DNA of 34,847 nt from Prevotellaceae bacterium (GCA_031290375.1 JAITNR010000020.1:1-34847), one strand, 5' to 3'; counted from the stretch's first letter, positions 1 to 9,796 are shown. Notes: generated from the sequence alone by a model not told the origin. Translations and numbers: made by a program.

Positions 1-1
1 A

Positions 2-127
2 AGACACACAAACAATATATCAAGCAATGAAAAAACGCCGAAGTTTAGTGCCTTATCAATTACTCGAAAATTAAAAAATGTAGTGGCTCGCTGTTTTGGT
101 AAGTCATTGAATGATATTGCTTTGTGA
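2..127 (+). CDS. C-terminal end of an unidentified protein (partial)
   Basis: A frame open from the window edge ends in TGA at 125-127 and encodes about 41 residues, lysine- and serine-rich (ending KSLNDIAL). It is outside the ORF track because its start lies off the window. I do not recognise the family. It faces folA convergently, with about 30 bases between the stops. It could be a real gene tail or chance reading of AT-rich DNA. Confidence 0.3.
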   Translation, partial: RHTNNISSNEKTPKFSALSITRKLKNVVARCFGKSLNDIAL

Positions 128-158
128 TTTTTGACCGTAGAAGTCAGGATTGAAAATA

Positions 159-668
159 TTACAAGTTATTTATTTTTTGTGCCTGAACAATTCTATCATA
201 AACAAGATACGAAAAGTTTAAATCGGCTTTTTCATCGTAAAAAGTTTCCGATTTGTCGGTCAGTTGCCACTTTTTTGTGTCAATTTCAGGGAAAAACGTG
301 TCCCCCTCAAAAGCCTTATAAACTTTTGTCAGATAGAGCCTGTCTGCCAAATCCATCGACTGTCTGTAGATTGACGCTCCGCCGATGATAAACACTTCTC
401 TGTCGTTTTTGCAAAGTTCAAAGGCATGCTGCAACAAATTAACCACCTCCGCTCCATCAATTAGAGTCAAACTCTCGGAAATCACAATGTTACGGCGATT
501 TTTCAAAGGACGAAAGGGCAGGGAAAAATAAGTCTTCCTGCCCATTATAACGGTGTTATTCTCAGTCAGTTGCTTAAACCGCCTTAAATCTTCCGAAATG
601 TGCCACAAAAGCGAATTGTTTTTGCCTATGATACCGTTCTCAGCTACGGCTACAATTATTGAAATCAC
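159..668 (-). CDS. folA: Dihydrofolate reductase
   Basis: Reduces dihydrofolate to tetrahydrofolate with NADPH in the cytoplasm, supplying one-carbon cofactors for thymidylate and purine synthesis. The 169-residue length matches chromosomal DHFRs. The N-terminus MISIIVAVAENGIIG, Trp22, the catalytic acid Asp27 (SEDLRRFK), the NADPH-binding segment VIMGRKTY and the late VFIIGGASIY motif are all visible. The start is GTG (plus-strand CAC at 666-668), chosen because it gives the canonical family N-terminus with no upstream extension. It follows the YugP-type protease gene with a 16-base gap, so the two are probably co-transcribed. No thymidylate synthase gene is next to it, which is the usual partner. 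Confidence 0.95.
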   Translation of the reverse strand: MISIIVAVAENGIIGKNNSLLWHISEDLRRFKQLTENNTVIMGRKTYFSLPFRPLKNRRNIVISESLTLIDGAEVVNLLQHAFELCKNDREVFIIGGASIYRQSMDLADRLYLTKVYKAFEGDTFFPEIDTKKWQLTDKSETFYDEKADLNFSYLVYDRIVQAQKINNL

Positions 669-684
669 TGTTTGTGCCGAATTT

Positions 685-1359
685 TTAATTTCTTCTTGAT
701 GTAAAAATCATTATGTAGTAAATCAGTGTAGCCAACGAGGTAAGAGCCGCCACAACGTATGTGTAAGCCGCTGAACGCAAGGCACTTTCTGCCATTGGTT
801 GCAAAGTGTTGTCTGTAACACCTTCTGCCCTGAGCCATACTAATGCGCGCTTTGACGCATTAATTTCAACAGGCAATGTGATGAAACTAAACAGGGTAGT
901 TGCCGCAAACAACACTATTCCTGCCAACAAGAGTTGTGGAAAAGTTTTCAGCAGAAGCATACCGCCAAGCAATAGCCACGTTACATATTTTGACGAAAAA
1001 TTAACTACAGGCACTAACGCAGAACGCATTTTTAGCGGAGCATACGCCGCAGCGTGCTGAACGGCATGTCCGCACTCGTGAGCTGCTATCGCAGCCGCAG
1101 CAACGCTGTGTCCGTTAAAAACACCATTACTCAGATTTACCGTCTTGTTGAGCGGATTGTAATGGTCGGTCAGCATACCGCCAACGGTTGATACCTGAAC
1201 ATCTTCTATTCCGTTGTCCCTTAACATTTTACGTGCAATATCTGCGCCTGTCATTCCGTTAGGGAGCATTACACTCGAATATTTTTTCATTCGGCTGTTA
1301 AAAAGAGCCGACACTGCCATACTCAAAACTACAGTTCCAATAAACAAAATCCAATACAT
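685..1359 (-). CDS. Zinc metallopeptidase, YugP family (DUF/peptidase membrane protein)
   Basis: A 224-residue membrane protein of the YugP (neutral zinc metallopeptidase) family. A hydrophobic N-terminal helix (residues 2-20) precedes a soluble part with the zinc-binding HECGH motif at residues 94-98. Two or three hydrophobic helices follow (about 125-160 and 200-220). HEXXH histidines bind zinc and the glutamate activates water; the substrate of this family is not established. The length fits the family. The downstream gene is folA at 16 bases; upstream, a 175-base AT-rich gap separates it from the START-like gene, so it may have its own promoter, though I see no clear one. Confidence 0.85.
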   Translation of the reverse strand: MYWILFIGTVVLSMAVSALFNSRMKKYSSVMLPNGMTGADIARKMLRDNGIEDVQVSTVGGMLTDHYNPLNKTVNLSNGVFNGHSVAAAAIAAHECGHAVQHAAAYAPLKMRSALVPVVNFSSKYVTWLLLGGMLLLKTFPQLLLAGIVLFAATTLFSFITLPVEINASKRALVWLRAEGVTDNTLQPMAESALRSAAYTYVVAALTSLATLIYYIMIFTSRRN

Positions 1360-1534
1360 ACTTTACTTAATTATGAAATATAAATTAATAATTATTCTAT
1401 CAATGGTGGTATATCAAAAATTTTGCCAAACGCTGATATATGACAAAATTACCGATTTTTGCAAATATGCAGAAAGTTATTATTCCAAATTTGCAGGCAA
1501 GCAGGTTCAAATCGCATTTGTCATTTTAGGTCAA

Positions 1535-1939
1535 TTAAATTCCCAAATTTCTTTTGAGTTTTTCGATGCAGTAGTTCCAAAACATCTTTTCTCCTTCCAA
1601 ATCCTCTTCAGAACAATGGTCATCAACAATCAGGGTAATCAAACCCGTGAGTTCGTCCTTTGTTAATCTCAACTGAAAAAAAGTTTTCTCCTCTTGGTCA
1701 TTCCAATGCAGACGTATCAGTTCATTAGGTTTAACTGTCTTAATAACAGCGTCTTGTATTTGGTCTTTCCACTTAAATCTCAAATTTTTCTCGTCAATAG
1801 TTTCTACTTCATCAGCAAACCACTTACTTAAACCGCCAGGCGTGCTGATGGCTATCCAAATGCTTGGAAACGAATTTCCATTCAGCACATACTCAATGTG
1901 ATAGGGTTGTTTGGGCATAATTTTTTTATTAAAATTCAT
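1535..1939 (-). CDS. START-like domain (SRPBCC/AHSA1-type) protein
   Basis: A 134-residue protein whose alternating strands and helix resemble the SRPBCC/START fold: an HIEYVLNGNS opening strand, SIWIAISTPGGLSKWFADEV, and WKDQ and LHWNDQEE strands, then a long C-terminal helix ending KLKRNLGI. Small Bacteroidetes members of this group are conserved and of unknown function; the fold commonly makes a hydrophobic cavity for a ligand. The ATG at 1939 overlaps the cdd stop as ATGA, which suggests translational coupling with cdd. The internal ATG (MPKQPYH, residue 8) is an equally plausible start that would abolish the overlap. Confidence 0.75.
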   Translation of the reverse strand: MNFNKKIMPKQPYHIEYVLNGNSFPSIWIAISTPGGLSKWFADEVETIDEKNLRFKWKDQIQDAVIKTVKPNELIRLHWNDQEEKTFFQLRLTKDELTGLITLIVDDHCSEEDLEGEKMFWNYCIEKLKRNLGI

Positions 1940-2418
1940 AAATATTCCTGTGAAAAAGCCAAGGGTAAAAGATGTGATATTCTATCTATGACAAAAATCT
2001 CCTTTGTGCCGTACAATAGCGTTACAATCGGACTTTTGTATCTGTTTTCCGTTTCCAGCAAAGACTGACGGCAACCTCCGCATGGTGAAATAGGATTTGG
2101 CAAAAAACCATCTTTGTTTTTAGCCGCAATGGCAATAGCAACCGGTTTTACATCAGGGTATTGCGAATTTGCATAAAACATGGCAACTCGCTCGGCACAC
2201 AAACCGGAGGGCGAAGCTGCATTTTCCTGATTGTTACCGCAAACCACCTGCCCATTTTCGAGCAGCACAGCAGCACCAACGTTAAACTGCGAATATGGAG
2301 CGTAGGAAATGCTTGTTTGCAACTTTGCTTTTTCAACCAAATCTCTATATATTTCATCAAGTGATTGAAAATCAACCACTTTAATATTAATTAAAATCTG
2401 TTTATCGGTCATACTCAA
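1936..2418 (-). CDS. cdd: Cytidine deaminase
   Basis: Converts cytidine or deoxycytidine to uridine or deoxyuridine in pyrimidine salvage. The zinc site is explicit: Cys74 and Glu76 in CAER, then Cys113 and Cys116 in PCGGCRQ. The SYAPYSQFNVGAA segment is the usual substrate-side motif. At 160 residues it is a homotetrameric-type Cdd. A good promoter (TATATTTG with TTTG 19 bases upstream) lies directly before it, and it heads a short operon with the START-like gene. The ATG at residue 3 is an alternative start. Confidence 0.95.
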   Translation of the reverse strand: MSMTDKQILINIKVVDFQSLDEIYRDLVEKAKLQTSISYAPYSQFNVGAAVLLENGQVVCGNNQENAASPSGLCAERVAMFYANSQYPDVKPVAIAIAAKNKDGFLPNPISPCGGCRQSLLETENRYKSPIVTLLYGTKEIFVIDRISHLLPLAFSQEYL

Positions 2419-2432
2419 AATTTATTTTTTTG

Positions 2433-2463
2433 CAAATATAGCATTAATTTTATAATTGACAAA
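2433..2463 (-). promoter_or_regulatory. Bacteroidetes-type promoter of cdd
   Basis: On the minus strand TTTG (2460-2463) is followed after 19 bases by TATATTTG (2433-2440). This matches the known Bacteroides primary sigma consensus TTTG-N19-TAnnTTTG and lies 15 bases before the cdd ATG. Confidence 0.7.
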
Positions 2464-2629
2464 TTTATTTTCCAGCTTTTTTACAAATTTAGGGAAAAAG
2501 TTGTATTCAGGTGTTGAACCTGCCTGATAAAAAAGGTAGAAAAGGCTAAAATTTTTTTTGAGATGCCAATTTTTTTGAGTGATATTGCAGAGTATTGAAA
2601 TCGAGAAGAAACAGAATAAAAAAGTTAGC

Positions 2630-4789
2630 CTACTTTTTGTCCATTAGCCCGAAAATCAACTTGTTGTCTTTTTCATCTACTTTTACAGTTGATTGTGTGG
2701 TAATTTCGCCTGAAATGATTTTCTTTGAAAGTTCGTTGAGCAAACTGCGCTGGATAACACGCTTTACAGGTCTTGCCCCAAACTGAGGGTTATAACCTTC
2801 ATTTGCAATAAATTTGAGAGCCTTATCCGTTACTTCAAGCGTTATATTGTTGCCTGACAGCATTTTTCTTACGCTGTCAAGTTGCAGCAACACCACTTTG
2901 GCTATTTCGTTTTTATCCAAAGGAGTGAACATTATTATCTCGTCAATACGGTTGAGAAATTCAGGTCTGATTGTCTGTTTCAATAGGTCAAACACTTCAT
3001 TTTGCGTTCGCTGAATAGTTTCTTCTTTGTTTTGGTCGTTAATTTGTTCAAAATTCTCTCTAATCAACTGAGAACCAAGATTTGATGTCATTATGATTAT
3101 GGTGTTTTTGAAATTGACTACACGTCCCTTGTTATCTGTAAGTCGCCCATCGTCAAGTACTTGCAGCAGTATGTTAAATACGTCAGGGTGAGCCTTTTCT
3201 ATTTCGTCAAACAGCACCACCGAATATGGCTTGTGGCGAATAGCCTCAGTCAGCTGTCCGCCCTCGTCATATCCGACATATCCGGGAGGTGCACCGACAA
3301 GCCGTGTAGCTGAAAATTTTTCCTGATATTCGGACATATCAATTCTTGTCATAAGGTTATCATCATCAAATAGATACTCTGCGAGAGCCTTTGCAAGTTC
3401 AGTTTTGCCAACGCCCGTTGTACCCAGAAATATGAATGAGCCTATCGGGCGTTTTATGTCCTGCAAGCCCGCTCTGCTGCGGCGAATTGCGTTTGCAACA
3501 GCCTCAATAGCATCGCTTTGTCCGATAATGCGTTTATGCAGTTCGGCTTCGAGGTTTAGCAGTTTGTCCTTTTCCGTCTGCATAATTCGCATTGCAGGTA
3601 TGCCTGTCCAACGGCTTACCACCTCCGCAATGTCTTCTTTATCAACTTCTTCTTTAACCAAAGGATTGCCGTCCTGAATTTTTGCAAGCTCCATTTGGTT
3701 AGATTGAATTTTTTGCTCTTCTTCCTTGATTTTTGCGTAACGAATTTCGGCTACCTTGCCGTAATCTCCTTCACGTTCAGCCTTTTCCGCTTCAAATTTA
3801 AAGTTTTCAATACTTGCTTTTGATTGTTGAATTTCTTCAATGATCTTTTTTTCTTCTTTCCATTTTTTGCGAATTTCTTCTGCTTTGTGTTTTTGCGTTT
3901 CTATCTCCTGAGAAAGATATTTTAGTTTTTGTTCGTCATTATCACGCTTGATTGCTTCACGTTCAATCTCTAACTGCTTAATATTACGCTCTAAAACATC
4001 CAGTTCTTCGGGTACGGAATCCGCTTCAAGACGCAGTTTTGCGGCTGCCTCGTCCATCAGGTCTATCGCTTTGTCGGGCAGGTAACGATTCGTGATACAG
4101 CGAGTTGACAGTTCTACGGCTGCAATTATAGCCTCGTCCTTGATTCTGACATGGTGATGGTTCTCATAACGCTCTTTAAGTCCGCGAAGAATGGCGATGG
4201 CACTTGACTGGTCAGGCTCATTTATCATAACTATCTGAAACCGCCTTTCCAATGCTTTGTCCTTTTCAAAATATTTTTGATATTCGTCCAAAGTGGTGGC
4301 ACCGATAGCACGCAGTTCGCCCCGTGCCAATGCCGGTTTGAGAATATTTGCTGCGTCCATTGCTCCCTCGCTTTTGCCTGCACCAACCAAAGTGTGAATT
4401 TCATCGATGAAAAGAATTATTTCGCCCTCAGCGGCAATTACCTCATTTACAACTGATTTCAATCTTTCTTCAAATTCACCCTTGTACATTGCCCCTGCAA
4501 TCAACGCACCCATATCGAGCGAAAATATTTTCTTGGACTTCAGATTATCGGGTACATCGCCGCGAAAAATCCTTTGAGCCAGCCCGTCTGCAATGGCGGT
4601 TTTGCCTGTACCGGGCTCGCCGATAAGAATGGGATTGTTTTTGGTTCTGCGGCTAAGTATCTGCAACACACGACGAATCTCGTCATCCCGTCCTATTACG
4701 GGGTCAAGTTTGCCGTTTCTTGCTCTCTCATTAAGGTTTATGGCATACTTTGCCAAGCCGATTTCCTGCTGGTTTTGATTATTATTCAT
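2630..4789 (-). CDS. clpB: ClpB-type AAA+ disaggregase lacking the N-terminal domain
   Basis: Hsp100 chaperone that threads aggregated proteins through a hexameric pore with DnaK. The 719 residues contain AAA-1 with Walker A GEPGTGKT (57-64) and Walker B ILFIDEIH, then the ClpB-specific coiled-coil middle domain (roughly 255-385, rich in K and E). AAA-2 follows with Walker A GTTGVGKT, Walker [12 protein letters not shown], and the ClpB C-terminal domain. Family members are usually about 850-870 residues; the roughly 140-residue Clp_N repeat domain is missing. The ORF begins only about ten residues before the linker-AAA-1 junction, and an in-frame TGA lies a few codons upstream, so no longer start exists. 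It resembles the short isoform that other bacteria make by internal initiation. The ATPase core looks intact, so it is probably active. Confidence 0.92.
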   Translation of the reverse strand: MNNNQNQQEIGLAKYAINLNERARNGKLDPVIGRDDEIRRVLQILSRRTKNNPILIGEPGTGKTAIADGLAQRIFRGDVPDNLKSKKIFSLDMGALIAGAMYKGEFEERLKSVVNEVIAAEGEIILFIDEIHTLVGAGKSEGAMDAANILKPALARGELRAIGATTLDEYQKYFEKDKALERRFQIVMINEPDQSSAIAILRGLKERYENHHHVRIKDEAIIAAVELSTRCITNRYLPDKAIDLMDEAAAKLRLEADSVPEELDVLERNIKQLEIEREAIKRDNDEQKLKYLSQEIETQKHKAEEIRKKWKEEKKIIEEIQQSKASIENFKFEAEKAEREGDYGKVAEIRYAKIKEEEQKIQSNQMELAKIQDGNPLVKEEVDKEDIAEVVSRWTGIPAMRIMQTEKDKLLNLEAELHKRIIGQSDAIEAVANAIRRSRAGLQDIKRPIGSFIFLGTTGVGKTELAKALAEYLFDDDNLMTRIDMSEYQEKFSATRLVGAPPGYVGYDEGGQLTEAIRHKPYSVVLFDEIEKAHPDVFNILLQVLDDGRLTDNKGRVVNFKNTIIIMTSNLGSQLIRENFEQINDQNKEETIQRTQNEVFDLLKQTIRPEFLNRIDEIIMFTPLDKNEIAKVVLLQLDSVRKMLSGNNITLEVTDKALKFIANEGYNPQFGARPVKRVIQRSLLNELSKKIISGEITTQSTVKVDEKDNKLIFGLMDKK

Positions 4790-5316
4790 TTTTAGTTTTC
4801 AATTTCGTTGTTTATTTACAACATCAAGAATTATTCCAGAGATAAAAACAGGACAAAAAGGCAGTTCTTTTGTTTTTTATCTGCTATTTTGTCTTATAAA
4901 ATTTCATATGATTACTCTCACTACTATTTGCACTTGAGCCAATACGAAATCAATTGTTCCAGCGCATTTTTACTCTTGAAATTTATCAATAATTCGCTAA
5001 TCGGTAGCTGACCAACACTAAGTTGAACCTCGAATCTTTTTCGCATGATGTGAATCTTTTGTTGTTTATTGGAAATATATTATCGCTATTCCCTGATTTC
5101 CATGCAAATATACATATTTTATCGCTCTCTTCCAAATTTTTTACCGAAAATTTCAACCGAGAAATCAAATCTTATCTTGATATCAAACAATTGGGTATCT
5201 ATTTTTCTTAGATACACTAATTAGTGCAGCGCAATATTATTCCGTTATTCATTATTCATTGTTCATTACTCATTATTAACAGTGCCTCCAAAAAAGATTT
5301 AGCAGCAAAATCATTT
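4790..5316. other. AT-rich intergenic region without a supported gene
   Basis: Between the start of clpB and the trxA promoter. The small ORFs here on both strands have no recognisable domains and biased low-complexity composition. It holds an ATTCATTATTCATT-like simple run near 5240-5275 and, at 5282-5301, a degenerate copy of the GCACCTCAAAAAAAGATTTA motif seen again at 10863 and 15689. No Clp_N-like coding remnant was seen. Confidence 0.6.
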
Positions 5317-5347
5317 TTTGCCGTGTGATAAAAAAGCATTAAATTTG
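5317..5347 (+). promoter_or_regulatory. Promoter of trxA
   Basis: TTTG (5317-5320), 19 bases, then TAAATTTG (5340-5347): a full match to the Bacteroidetes primary sigma consensus, 43 bases before the trxA ATG. Confidence 0.75.
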
Positions 5348-5390
5348 CATAAGTAAAAAAATAATAACAATCATAAAAATAAATATTGAT

Positions 5391-5705
5391 ATGACGAATG
5401 TTACAGACACTTCTTTCGACGGTATTTTATCTGCAAACGCTGTTTGTGTGATAGATTTCAGTGCTACGTGGTGCGGACCCTGCAAAAAAATTGCCCCAAT
5501 TGTTGAAGAGTTGGCAAAAAATTATGAAGGCAGGGCATTTCTCGGTAAAGTTGATGTTGATGAAGCTCCCGAAATTACGGAGAGATTTGGCATCAGAAAC
5601 GTGCCTACAATCCTCTTTTTCAAAAACGGTGAAATCCAACAGGACAGAGTAATCGGTGCTATTGACAAATCATCTTTGGAAAACAAGATAAAGGCTTTGT
5701 TGTAG
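5391..5705 (+). CDS. trxA: Thioredoxin
   Basis: Cytoplasmic dithiol-disulfide carrier reduced by thioredoxin reductase. The 104 residues form one thioredoxin fold with the classic active site WCGPC (Trp27, Cys28, Cys31) and the cis-proline segment NVPTIL. There is no signal peptide, so it acts in the cytosol. It is transcribed alone from a strong consensus promoter and is convergent with ispD. It is one of two thioredoxin-fold proteins in the window; the other, at 14204, is exported. Confidence 0.95.
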   Translation: MTNVTDTSFDGILSANAVCVIDFSATWCGPCKKIAPIVEELAKNYEGRAFLGKVDVDEAPEITERFGIRNVPTILFFKNGEIQQDRVIGAIDKSSLENKIKALL

Positions 5706-5810
5706 GCAACAGTTTTTTATATTTTGGGGTTTTCCAACTGTAATGCCTATAGCATTGTTTCGGAAAGTACTTTTGACACATTGATTTACTGCTGGTGCAA
5801 TCTCAACAAG

Positions 5811-6476
5811 CTATAAAATTATTGCTTCTGCCATTTTCAAATCGGCTTTGGTAGTGATTTTTATGTTCTCGCTGTTGCCTTCAACGAGCACGATTTTTTT
5901 GCCGTACGCTTCCAACACTGAAGCATCGTCTGTAAAAGTTTCGGAAAACGGCTGTGAGTATGCCGCCTTGACCAATTCCGAATCGAATGTTTGTGGCGTC
6001 TGCACGAGTCTGATTTTGTTTCGGTCGAAAATTTTGTTGTCCTCTTCCAAAATTTCTCTTACGCTGTCGTTGCACTTGATAGCAGGCACGGCGTTCCCAT
6101 ACTTTTCGGCGATGGAAAAACACCTTTGCAAAGTGTCAAAACTCACAAGTGGACGAACCCCATCGTGTATTGCAACTATCGCATTGTCAGGTACTTTGTT
6201 TAATCCGTTTTTCACTGAAAAAAACCTCTCTGCGCCACCCTCAACTATTGTGTGAGGAACATCGAAGTTATATTTTCTGCATAGATTTTCCCAAAAACTG
6301 ATGTAAGAAGTGGTAAGAACCAAAATTATGTTGATTTTAGGGTTAAAACTATGGAATTTTTCAATTGTGTGCATCAAAACAGGCTTGTTTTTGAGTAAAA
6401 GAAACTGCTTTGGAATGTCGCCTGTCCCCATTCTGACACCTTTGCCTGCCGCCACTATTAATGCAAAAAGTTTCAT
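5811..6476 (-). CDS. ispD: 2-C-methyl-D-erythritol 4-phosphate cytidylyltransferase
   Basis: Third step of the MEP pathway: couples MEP with CTP to give CDP-methylerythritol for isoprenoid synthesis. The 221-residue length is standard. The nucleotide-binding loop LIVAAGKGVRMG with IPKQF opens the protein. HDGVRPLVS carries the metal and substrate contacts, and TPQTF and TDDASVLE are the usual later motifs. It lies 42 bases downstream of the polyprenyl diphosphate synthase gene, on the same strand. This puts precursor supply and chain elongation of isoprenoids in one probable transcript. Confidence 0.95.
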   Translation of the reverse strand: MKLFALIVAAGKGVRMGTGDIPKQFLLLKNKPVLMHTIEKFHSFNPKINIILVLTTSYISFWENLCRKYNFDVPHTIVEGGAERFFSVKNGLNKVPDNAIVAIHDGVRPLVSFDTLQRCFSIAEKYGNAVPAIKCNDSVREILEEDNKIFDRNKIRLVQTPQTFDSELVKAAYSQPFSETFTDDASVLEAYGKKIVLVEGNSENIKITTKADLKMAEAIIL

Positions 6477-6518
6477 TTTTTATAATTGAAATAGTGCTAA
6501 TTACCGGTAACCTAATGC

Positions 6519-7490
6519 CTAAAACTCCCTGTCAATCACATAATTCAACAACCCCACCAACAAGTCCTTTTCGGTAGAATCAGGTATAAACTCAATGCAG
6601 TTCAACGCCTGTTGCCTGAATTCCAGCATTTTAGCCTCTGCATATTCAATGCCTTTGTAATTGATAATCAAGTTAGAAACAAAGTTGATATCTTCCTTTG
6701 AAACAGTGTTGCCATGCAGAATTTGCAACACTTTATCTCCTTCATTACCAGCCGATTTGGACAGAGTATAAATCAACGGCAAGGTGATTTTTCCTTCGGT
6801 AATATCATTAAAAAGTGGCTTACCCAGCAGTTTATTCGATTTATAGTCAAAAATATCGTCCTTTATTTGAAAGCAGATACCAAGGTTTTCTCCAAAATCG
6901 GACAAAGCTTTAACTTGCTCAGAATTGCCTCCGCCCGTTAAAGCTCCTGATTTGGCACAAATGGCAAACAGGGAGGCTGTTTTATGCCTGATTACTGTGA
7001 AATAATCTTCATCTTTTATAAAATTATGAGAATGTTGCTGTTGCAACAGCTCGCCTCTAACGATCAAAGAACCAAAACTTTGCAACAATTCGAGATATTC
7101 CAAATTCTTTGTTAACAAGACAAAATTTATAGACTTGGTCAGTAAATAATCCCCTACCAACACTGCGGTCTTGTTGTCGAAAGTCTTGTTGAGCGAGGGT
7201 TTGTTTCTGCGCTGTTCGGAATTGTCCACTACATCATCGTGTATCAGGCTTGCCAAGTGTAGCAACTCGTATGCAGAGGCGAGATAATTGGTATTTTGAG
7301 TTGCTTTTCCTACTGCCTTTGCCGCCAAAATCACCAGAATGGGACGAATTTGCTTGCCCTTTTGTGGCAAAAGATACTCCAAAGCTTTATTCAGAAGATG
7401 TTCTTCCGAATGAAAAACTGTTGAGAAAATTTTGTTAAATTCTTCTAAATCTTTGGTTATTAATAGTTTTATACTTTCAAAATTTGACAT
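6519..7490 (-). CDS. Long-chain polyprenyl diphosphate synthase (IspB/heptaprenyl type)
   Basis: Trans-prenyltransferase that adds isopentenyl diphosphate units to an allylic primer, giving the quinone side chain. At 323 residues it shows the first Asp-rich motif DDVVD within LIHDDVVDNSEQRR (around residue 87) and the second, KDDIFDY, with the QIKDD context. Both chelate magnesium-diphosphate. Product chain length cannot be read safely. Bacteroidales usually make menaquinones, so a role in menaquinone synthesis is an inference. It is followed by ispD, and the Wzz-like gene lies 28 bases upstream on the same strand. Confidence 0.9.
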   Translation of the reverse strand: MSNFESIKLLITKDLEEFNKIFSTVFHSEEHLLNKALEYLLPQKGKQIRPILVILAAKAVGKATQNTNYLASAYELLHLASLIHDDVVDNSEQRRNKPSLNKTFDNKTAVLVGDYLLTKSINFVLLTKNLEYLELLQSFGSLIVRGELLQQQHSHNFIKDEDYFTVIRHKTASLFAICAKSGALTGGGNSEQVKALSDFGENLGICFQIKDDIFDYKSNKLLGKPLFNDITEGKITLPLIYTLSKSAGNEGDKVLQILHGNTVSKEDINFVSNLIINYKGIEYAEAKMLEFRQQALNCIEFIPDSTEKDLLVGLLNYVIDREF

Positions 7491-7518
7491 TATATGTTTT
7501 GTTTATCCTTAGCACGCA

Positions 7519-8469
7519 CTAATCTTTCGTTTTTAAAAAATTCACAATATTTTTTCTCTTTTTGAAAATCACGGCAATTATCAAACTAACCGCAAAACCT
7601 AAAATCCCGAAGATTATCAATGTATATAGGCGTGGAAAAGTACTGATAAAGAACTTGTCGGAAATAAAATTAATCACATCAGGGGTCGAGGCTTTGACCG
7701 AAATCAGATAATCTTTTTCTTTCAACAATTCTCTCATATTCTTGTAATAGAGGTCTTTTCGAGCAGGCTCTATCGTTATTCCCTCTCTGATAAGAGTTTT
7801 TTTGTTGCCGCCAAAATAATCATATTCCGAAAATCTGTCAAGTCTGTCAAGTTCCTTGATACAAAAGTCGATTTTCTCATCCAACATTGACTTGCTTGCT
7901 TCATCTATTCGGGCTATCCTTTTGTTTTCATTAAAATAAGTAACCAATCCATTCAAAAGATTGTCGAATTTTTGTGCCCCTATCAAAGAAATCTGCAATC
8001 CCAGACGGTCAGGCATCACAGGATTTATGCTATCGGCAAAAGTTGCAGCCGTAAATTTGAATGCAATCAAGTCGGGAATAGAGTCGTGTCTCATATCCAC
8101 CACAGGATAGGTTCTGAAGCAGAATATACTGCGCGCCTCATTTACACTGATATTCAGTTGTTTAGCCAAAGTTTTACTGTCGAGCGTATTTAAAGTGTTC
8201 AACACTTCAAACTCATTGATAATGGCAGCTTTAGCCTCTTTTGAGAATAAAATTGTGGTCGTACCTTTGTAAATTGTCTTGCTGTTGGTCGTACTAAAAA
8301 ATCCCAACAAGACAGACAACATCGTAACAGAAACGGTTATCCAAAAATATTGAACCGTAAGTTTAAATATCTGACACACAAAGTTTATCAGCCCCCAAAA
8401 CAGATTTTTCATTCCCCTGCCCAACGCAATAAACATCTCAAATAGGTTTATTTCTCTTTTCACTTCCAT
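7519..8469 (-). CDS. Wzz-like polysaccharide chain-length/subunit interface protein
   Basis: A 316-residue inner-membrane protein with the two-helix layout of polysaccharide co-polymerases. There is a cytoplasmic N-terminus, a membrane segment at about residues 38-60 (QYFWITVSVTMLSVLLG), a mostly helical periplasmic domain, and a second membrane segment near 275-300 (IFGILGFAVSLIIAVIF) before a basic tail. Such proteins set O-antigen or capsule chain length. No polymerase or glycosyltransferase is adjacent; the UDP-sugar dehydrogenase is 8 kb away, so the partnered polysaccharide is unknown. It sits between clpX and the polyprenyl synthase gene. Confidence 0.75.
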   Translation of the reverse strand: MEVKREINLFEMFIALGRGMKNLFWGLINFVCQIFKLTVQYFWITVSVTMLSVLLGFFSTTNSKTIYKGTTTILFSKEAKAAIINEFEVLNTLNTLDSKTLAKQLNISVNEARSIFCFRTYPVVDMRHDSIPDLIAFKFTAATFADSINPVMPDRLGLQISLIGAQKFDNLLNGLVTYFNENKRIARIDEASKSMLDEKIDFCIKELDRLDRFSEYDYFGGNKKTLIREGITIEPARKDLYYKNMRELLKEKDYLISVKASTPDVINFISDKFFISTFPRLYTLIIFGILGFAVSLIIAVIFKKRKNIVNFLKTKD

Positions 8470-8581
8470 AATATTTTAGTTTTAGTCATCAATTGTTAAT
8501 GTTTGCCGTTATGCTGCTACCAAGTAGTAGCCCGCAAGTTCCACAGCTCGACTGCGTATTTTCTCATATTTTTCAATTGTC

Positions 8582-9796
8582 TCATGCCAACAGTCTTGTA
8601 GCCGAATGTTCTATTCTTTCTTTGGTGTAATTAAGGTCAATATTCAGCTTGTCCTGATGCTCGGAAGGAATGTCAAACATTGCATCCGTCATAACAGTTT
8701 CCACAATTGCCCTGAGCCCTCTTGCTCCAAGTTTGTATTCAATTGCCTTATCCACAATATACTCCAATACCTCATCGTCAAAACTCAAATCAACGTTATC
8801 CATTTTGAACAGTTTGACATACTGCTTGATAATAGAATTTTTAGGTTCGGTAAGAATCCTACGCAAAGCCTCTCTGTCAAGTGGTTCAAGGTAAGTCAAA
8901 ACGGGCAATCGACCGATTATTTCCGGTATTAGCCCAAACGCTTTCAGGTCTTGCGGAGCGATATACTTCATCATGTTGTTTCTGTCAAAGGTGATTTGAT
9001 TGTTACTGCTGAACCCCACAACATTGGTATTCAAACGGTTTGCAATACGTTTTTCTATTCCGTCAAAAGCACCGCCGCAGATAAAAAGGACATTTTGCGT
9101 ATTAACGGGTATAAATTTCTGCTCAGGGTGTTTTCTACCGCCCTGTGGAGGCACATTCACAACTGCCCCTTCGAGCAGTTTGAGAAGCCCCTGCTGAACA
9201 CCCTCACCGCTCACATCGCGTGTAATACTCGGATTGTCGCCTTTGCGGGCAATCTTGTCAATTTCGTCAATAAAAACAATGCCCTGTTCGGCTACTTTCA
9301 CGTTGTAATCGGCTGCCTGCAAGAGCCTTGTGAGAATGCCCTCTATGTCTTCTCCCACGTAACCTGCCTCTGTGAGAACGGTCGCATCAACAATAGTAAA
9401 AGGAACGTGCAGTTTTTTGGCTATTGTACGAGCCAAAAGAGTTTTGCCTGTACCCGTTGCCCCAACAAGTATAATGTTCGATTTCTCTATTTCAACGTCT
9501 TCAACATCAGTTTTCTGAGAAATCCTTTTATAGTGATTATACACTGCCACCGACAAAAAACGCTTTGCTGCGTCCTGTCCTATCACATACTGGTCAAGAA
9601 AAGTTTTAATTTCTCGTGGCTTGGGAATTGATTTTCCCTTCATATCAAAGGCATCATCCTTTACCAGTTCGCCCTGTACCGCATCGTGTGCAGCTTCAAC
9701 GCAAAAATTGCAGATGCAAGCGTCAAAGCCCGTAACCATCAATTTTGCATCTTTGTTTGTTCTTCCGCAAAAATTACATTTACTATTTTTTGCCAT
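8582..9796 (-). CDS. clpX: ClpX, unfoldase subunit of the ClpXP protease
   Basis: AAA+ hexamer that recognises tagged substrates, unfolds them and feeds ClpP. The 404 residues contain the N-terminal C4 zinc domain (Cys7, Cys10, Cys29, Cys32), Walker A GATGTGKT and Walker [13 protein letters not shown]. The sensor and arginine-finger region and the ClpX C-terminal domain ([12 protein letters not shown]) follow. The ClpP-contacting loop reads VVGF rather than the commonest IGF, a conservative change. No clpP or tig is adjacent, although these often precede clpX. The stop TGA is followed by about 110 bases before the wzz-like gene. Confidence 0.96.
   Translation of the reverse strand: MAKNSKCNFCGRTNKDAKLMVTGFDACICNFCVEAAHDAVQGELVKDDAFDMKGKSIPKPREIKTFLDQYVIGQDAAKRFLSVAVYNHYKRISQKTDVEDVEIEKSNIILVGATGTGKTLLARTIAKKLHVPFTIVDATVLTEAGYVGEDIEGILTRLLQAADYNVKVAEQGIVFIDEIDKIARKGDNPSITRDVSGEGVQQGLLKLLEGAVVNVPPQGGRKHPEQKFIPVNTQNVLFICGGAFDGIEKRIANRLNTNVVGFSSNNQITFDRNNMMKYIAPQDLKAFGLIPEIIGRLPVLTYLEPLDREALRRILTEPKNSIIKQYVKLFKMDNVDLSFDDEVLEYIVDKAIEYKLGARGLRAIVETVMTDAMFDIPSEHQDKLNIDLNYTKERIEHSATRLLA

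Noticed and set aside
4808-5211. Small ORFs between clpB and trxA as genes or as the lost ClpB N-domain
   Set aside because: Low-complexity text with no Clp_N motifs and mutually overlapping frames on both strands.
8951-9631. 226-residue plus-strand ORF opposite clpX
   Set aside because: Antisense shadow of a clear clpX frame; Cys/His/Phe-rich text with no domain.
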